Below are positions 6,901 through 10,364 of a stretch of 10,364 nt of DNA, one piece after another. A program made the translations under genes and the position numbers. The notes below the pieces were generated by a model. It did not search any database. It was not told where the DNA came from and saw only the letters and a list, made by a program, of their open reading frames with translations. Position 1 is the first letter of the stretch. Each line of letters opens with the position of its first letter. Source of the stretch: Acanthaster planci (taxonomy: Eukaryota; Echinodermata; Asteroidea; Valvatida; Acanthasteridae); assembly GCF_001949145.1 (NCBI RefSeq), contig NW_019091586.1, forward strand, positions 373,370-383,733, in the 5' to 3' direction.

Positions 6901-8557
6901 TCTCGGAACAGGATCACACACCAGCTCCTCGTCAGGATTTTACACGAACACACGGAAAAACTCGTGAGATTTGATTTTGGGACAGCCGCAAAAGTATCGA
7001 TTTGGCTTTACAAAGCCGAAGACAATAGAAAGTTTTGCAAATTTAACATTAATAATTTTTCATGACAGTAATGAATTTTTAAAGAGAAAAGAAGTTAGCC
7101 CAGTTATCCAACATTAACTCTCGAAGAATGCACAAGGATGCTGCCATGTTGCATGCTGCTTGCCACAAATAACTACTAGCGTTAATAGCCGGTTGAACTG
7201 TACATTCCCGGCGTTCGACCGACCGACCCGCGAACAACAAATCGAGCTGTTCGTGAACAAACGAGAACAAGCCGCCCGAACTCAGCCATTGTGTCAAAAT
7301 CAACAGCTGGGTTCCATTCCAAGTTTGTGAAATAAGCAACCTTCAAGGACTCAGGGTACCATGAACCGCTGTAGTTATACCTGTTGTTTGTTTCAAGCGG
7401 ATCCGGATTGCGATCAGTGGTCCGTCGTTGGTTCACTGACACCAGAACCCGCCTAATGGATATCGCGAACCAGCTTTGGGTTCACTGATTGAGATCCAAA
7501 TGGGTGTGACACAAAACAGGGCCAAAGTGTAAAGTGCATTTGCAAAAGACCGGCACCATTTCTAAATCACAACTTCGTTACCATCTCAGGCTTAATCTCC
7601 TATCTACAAGCCGCGCTTGTAGGCATGTGGTGTTCAAAATAAGGATTACACTTTTCCTTGGGGACCCCATACAGTTTATTATTCCTGTGGTAAGGCATTA
7701 GGTTTAGGCCTAATGTGTTGTGCTAAAAAATCAGAATCATATAGTAAAAAACCAATTAAGGCGACAAATGGAGTTGAGGTTGACATTTGGAAAACCAGTG
7801 ATTTAGCTCGCTCTAGATTGGTGCATGATACCCCGACGTATATCGCACATTTCACTTTTTGAAAATTAGTCCATACAAAAGGGAGCCCTACTGATTTTTA
7901 CATCGATCTATTGTGCTTGTGACAAAAAAACGGACATCTGAAGTCTTTATTTTGTACTTTAAAGTGGAAGCTCTGATGATTTCAGATGGTTTTCTGACGA
8001 AAAAATGAAACTACCAGCAGAACCTCTGAGTATTTGACGAGGATATCATTTTGTAACCCGTACATATTTAATAGGTCGCTCAAGCTGTTTATGCACTCCT
8101 GGTCAATTATGTACATGCGTGTAAAATAATGAATTAAAGTAAACAGGTCCATGCTCAGAAAACGCAAACAGAAGAAAAGCCTTGGTGTTGCTTGAAACTA
8201 GTGTAAACCCATTCAAATGCGCCAGAAGACCTCCAAAGCTAATCTCCCGTCTGCAGATTAATCTCCAGGTACCATGCACAAGTTGGTAGAAAGCGATACA
8301 CTCGGCTGATGAACGGTCATCGTGTCAAAAGCGAAGCAACGATTAGTTTATTTCCAGCCTGTACACTAAGAGTGAATCGAGTTACTTTTATGGAAAAGAT
8401 ATCCTGGAAATATGAGCTATAAGAGCAAACATTTCATCTGTTCGGAGTTACATTTACCACCCAAAACAAAAGTTGCTATGTTCTACTCGACAACCCACTC
8501 ATGCAGAAAAATCCACGGGGAAGTGATCTTTTTTCGATGCATCATAATTATGGAACA
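6901..8557. other. Long stretch without a confident gene
   Basis: Only scattered short frames are present. The longest is a minus-strand stop-to-stop frame at 7182-7481 with no ATG near its beginning and no domain I recognise. The part from 6820 to 7450 is richer in CpG than its surroundings and could be regulatory. From 7500 to 8550 the DNA is AT-rich, with many stops in all frames. Confidence 0.4.
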
Positions 8558-8635
8558 TATCATTTTTTGTTTGTTTTTTTGAGGAAGTGTTGTCAGTGGA
8601 AAATCCCACTGACACCTCCTTCCAGAAAAATGATA
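8558..8635. repeat. Imperfect inverted repeat (possible foldback remnant)
   Basis: The core TGTCAGTGG (8591-8599) and CCACTGACA (8606-8614) are exactly complementary around six bases. Further out, TATCATTTTT (8558-8567) matches the complement of 8626-8635. The arms differ in length because of a T-rich insertion in the left one. Weaker similarity continues outward, so a longer, decayed foldback element is possible. Confidence 0.6.
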
Positions 8636-8886
8636 ACACGCATTATTTTGGATATCATTGTACACCCACAACAGGTCACTTCACTTGTTCAGCACACTGT
8701 TATGCAAATCTTGGGACAACAATGGGAAACCCCAAACTCCTGTTTGGTGTACACGCATGTGTACAGTGATCACATGATTGTGTTCCAAAAATAACAACGG
8801 CGGAATGTAATCAATACATTTGTTTGGAGGGTAAATGAATTAGATGCGTGTATTAAGCCACAGCCTGTGTCAAAGTTGGAATAGCG

Positions 8887-8932
8887 ATGGAAGCGCCGAC
8901 GCTAGTTCTGTTCTTTCTCTTTCTCAATCAGC
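8887..8932 (+). CDS. Candidate first exon encoding a signal peptide
   Basis: ATG in GCGATGG context is followed by EAPTLVLFFLFLNQ: a short charged start and an eight-residue hydrophobic core (LVLFFLFL), as in a secretory signal peptide. The exon ends at CAGC/GTGAGT (GT at 8933-8934), a near-consensus donor, in phase 1, which is common for signal-peptide exons. No clear TATA box is seen. Confidence 0.5.
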
Positions 8933-9135
8933 GTGAGTATGTCTTTAATTTTGAAAGGGATTTGATATTTCAGTTGGACATTCTGAATATGCTGGTTGGG
9001 TGAAAGTGTTTGTTGTGAATAGGTTTTTTCACACTCTCTCTATTTCCGCGTGTTAAATTATACAGTACTGTCCCGTTAAGAATAAATCATCTTGACTGTT
9101 CACTGGGGTCATTTACGCTAAATATTTCTATCCAG

Positions 9136-9263
9136 GTTCACAAATAAATGGCATATATGGCAATTCACAGCCAAGGATATTTTCAAAACACGGAAATGAC
9201 ATACAAAACTATACCCGTGTATGCAATGCAACAAGAAATAGTGGCTGCATTTGCCTGTTATAA
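9136..9263 (+). CDS. Candidate second and last exon of a small secreted protein
   Basis: The acceptor is ATTTCTATCCAG (AG at 9134-9135), after a 203-base intron. It continues in the phase required by the exon at 8887: one split codon (Arg), then 41 codons and TAA at 9261-9263. The product would be 57 residues with its signal peptide. The mature part has two N-glycosylation sequons (NYT, NAT) and three cysteines near the end (VCNAT, SGCICLL). AATAAA follows at 9440-9445. No family is recognised. An open frame of this length can occur by chance. Confidence 0.35.
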
Positions 9264-9439
9264 TGAATACTGACGTTAACCGTGTGGCAATGCATTATTC
9301 GGCCAATGGGACATTTCACGAAAAGGTGCATGAAAATGAAATTGACTTGAAAGACACCAAGGGTGCATTCAAAGTATGCGATCTGTGTATTTATTTATAC
9401 TTAACTGTATTATCATCATACTGACCTTCATTATTGACG

Positions 9440-9445
9440 AATAAA
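9440..9445 (+). terminator. Poly(A) signal AATAAA
   Basis: A canonical hexamer 177 bases after the TAA of the candidate small secreted protein gene, on the same strand. Given the AT richness, a chance occurrence is possible. Confidence 0.35.
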
Positions 9446-9879
9446 ACCATATACAAAATCAGTTGCAATAACACACATAATTGTACATTATGATCATTAT
9501 AATAGTTTCCCACGTCTAAAAGTATTTCCAGCCACGATTTAGTAAGATTTGAGAGACGGACAATTCTTCTTGCCCGTTGAAAATTTCTATTCCTTTTAAA
9601 TTTTTAATGAATAGTTGACTCTTTTAATTGTTGTAGGATTTCTGTCGCTTTTCATTTAAATCTGCTTGATACAAGCCTCCATAGTGCAATGTTGTCATTT
9701 AAAAGAAAGGAAAATTACCCCTTCCTTTCATGAATTTGCATTAGGTGATCGAACATTCGGTTATTCGAATATTCGGCACAACCCTTGAACTCAGTGTTTA
9801 AACATGGAGCGCCAAATGTTCCAAAATACAATGCTACTCTGTGAAAGTAGTTTGATCGTGTCCTCAGTGAATTATGTGA
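9446..9879. other. AT-rich stretch, nothing recognised
   Basis: No supportable gene or repeat. The minus-strand frame covering 9715-9990 owes its length partly to the 21-bp repeats that follow. Confidence 0.4.
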
Positions 9880-9963
9880 AGTTGTCAAGCCATTACCTGA
9901 AGTTGTCAATCCATTATATGAAGTTGTTAATCCATTGTGTAAAGTTGTCAATCCATAACACTC
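9880..9963. repeat. 21-bp minisatellite, four units
   Basis: Units at 9880-9900, 9901-9921, 9922-9942 and 9943-9963 follow the pattern AGTTGTCAATCCATTATATGA with a few changes each; the last unit diverges in its final third. An older, decayed unit may precede (about 9860-9879). Read on the minus strand, the 21-base period gives a seven-residue repeat of NGLTTSx type, but there is no other sign of a gene. Confidence 0.85.
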
Positions 9964-10130
9964 AATAGATTTTGATTTCTTCGGAAACAAATTTAGAAAA
10001 ATAAGATTTAGTCCTCCTTTTTCAGAATGTTAATCCATTGTGTAAAGTTGTCAATCCATAACACTCAATAGAGTTTGATTTCTTCGGAAACAAATTTAGA
10101 AAAATAAGATTTAGTCCTCCTTTTTCAGAA
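9925..10130. repeat. 103-bp tandem duplication
   Basis: 9925-10027 and 10028-10130 are direct neighbours and nearly identical; I find one difference, T at 9970 against G at 10073. The unit starts inside the third 21-bp minisatellite unit and ends in CCTTTTTCAGAA, so the duplication copied part of the minisatellite and 64 bases of flank. The near identity points to a recent event or an assembly artefact. Confidence 0.9.
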
Positions 10131-10364
10131 AGGTAGGACTTGTGTCAACCCCAGCACGAAAGTGCACTAAAACTAAGAAAAAGAGACCTCGCTTTTCTCT
10201 CTCCTGCTTTATCATTACGGTACTACCCACAAGTAAGACATTCAGTGTCAAAACAGACCCTCCTTAAAAACAAAGAAATGAATATCTTGATGCAAAAACA
10301 TGGCACAGGAATGTAAATGGCCTGCTACACGCGCGACGTCGAACGTCTGTTCCGGACCATTATG
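10131..10364. other. Right edge, nothing recognised
   Basis: No open frame of note. GACGTCGAACGTC near the end is a small inverted repeat. Confidence 0.4.

Noticed and set aside
7182-7481. Minus-strand stop-to-stop frame of about 100 codons
   Set aside because: There is no ATG at its beginning, no splice sites I trust and no known domain; the CpG-rich composition lengthens open frames.
7696-7715. Telomere-like TTAGGTTTAGG with a 7-bp hairpin
   Set aside because: Only two imperfect hexamers; too short to mean telomeric DNA.
9715-9990. Minus-strand 91-codon frame with a seven-residue repeat
   Set aside because: The repeat comes from the 21-bp minisatellite, whose period is a multiple of three; nothing else supports a gene.
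9880-10130. CRISPR-like array
   Set aside because: The repeats are head-to-tail without unique spacers, and the context is animal DNA.

Overview
The window looks like animal nuclear DNA, most likely from a marine invertebrate. It is AT-leaning and mostly non-coding. Coding signal comes in short exons bounded by good GT/AG splice sites with compatible phases, and several small transposon remnants are present. I cannot name the species. One ambiguous base (N) lies at 4611.

Layout: (1) 1-2883, minus strand: a decayed, left-truncated protein-primed family B DNA polymerase of the Polinton/Maverick (adintovirus-like) type. It has five in-frame stops, three frameshifts and one internal deletion. 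(2) 2884-3405: non-coding, with a TATA-like box upstream of the polymerase start, two inverted repeats (one a perfect 24-bp palindrome) and nuclear-receptor-like half-sites. (3) 3406-4975, minus strand: four consecutive exons that I read as a LAMP (lysosome-associated membrane protein) domain. The transmembrane/tail exon and the upstream exons are not found. A foldback MITE (4239-4537) sits in its largest intron. (4) 5645-5800, plus strand: a terminal coding exon of an unidentified gene. (5) 5948-6179: a hAT-like MITE with an 8-bp target duplication. (6) 6613-6900, plus: a weak ORF with a good Kozak context. (7) 6901-8557: no convincing gene. (8) 8558-8635: an inverted repeat. (9) 8887-9263, plus: a candidate two-exon gene for a small secreted protein, with an AATAAA at 9440. 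(10) 9880-10130: a 21-bp minisatellite partly caught up in a 103-bp tandem duplication.

Interpretation: the polymerase remnant has the same orientation as the LAMP-like gene and lies on its 3' side, where the missing transmembrane exon is expected. The simplest model is an old Polinton insertion, or its remnant, in the last intron or just beyond the gene. The other genes are unrelated by content. I see no evidence for a working multi-gene defence or mobile system. The less ordinary items are the LAMP-like gene, the possible small secreted peptide gene, and the symmetric palindrome that gives TAA stops to two convergent reading frames.
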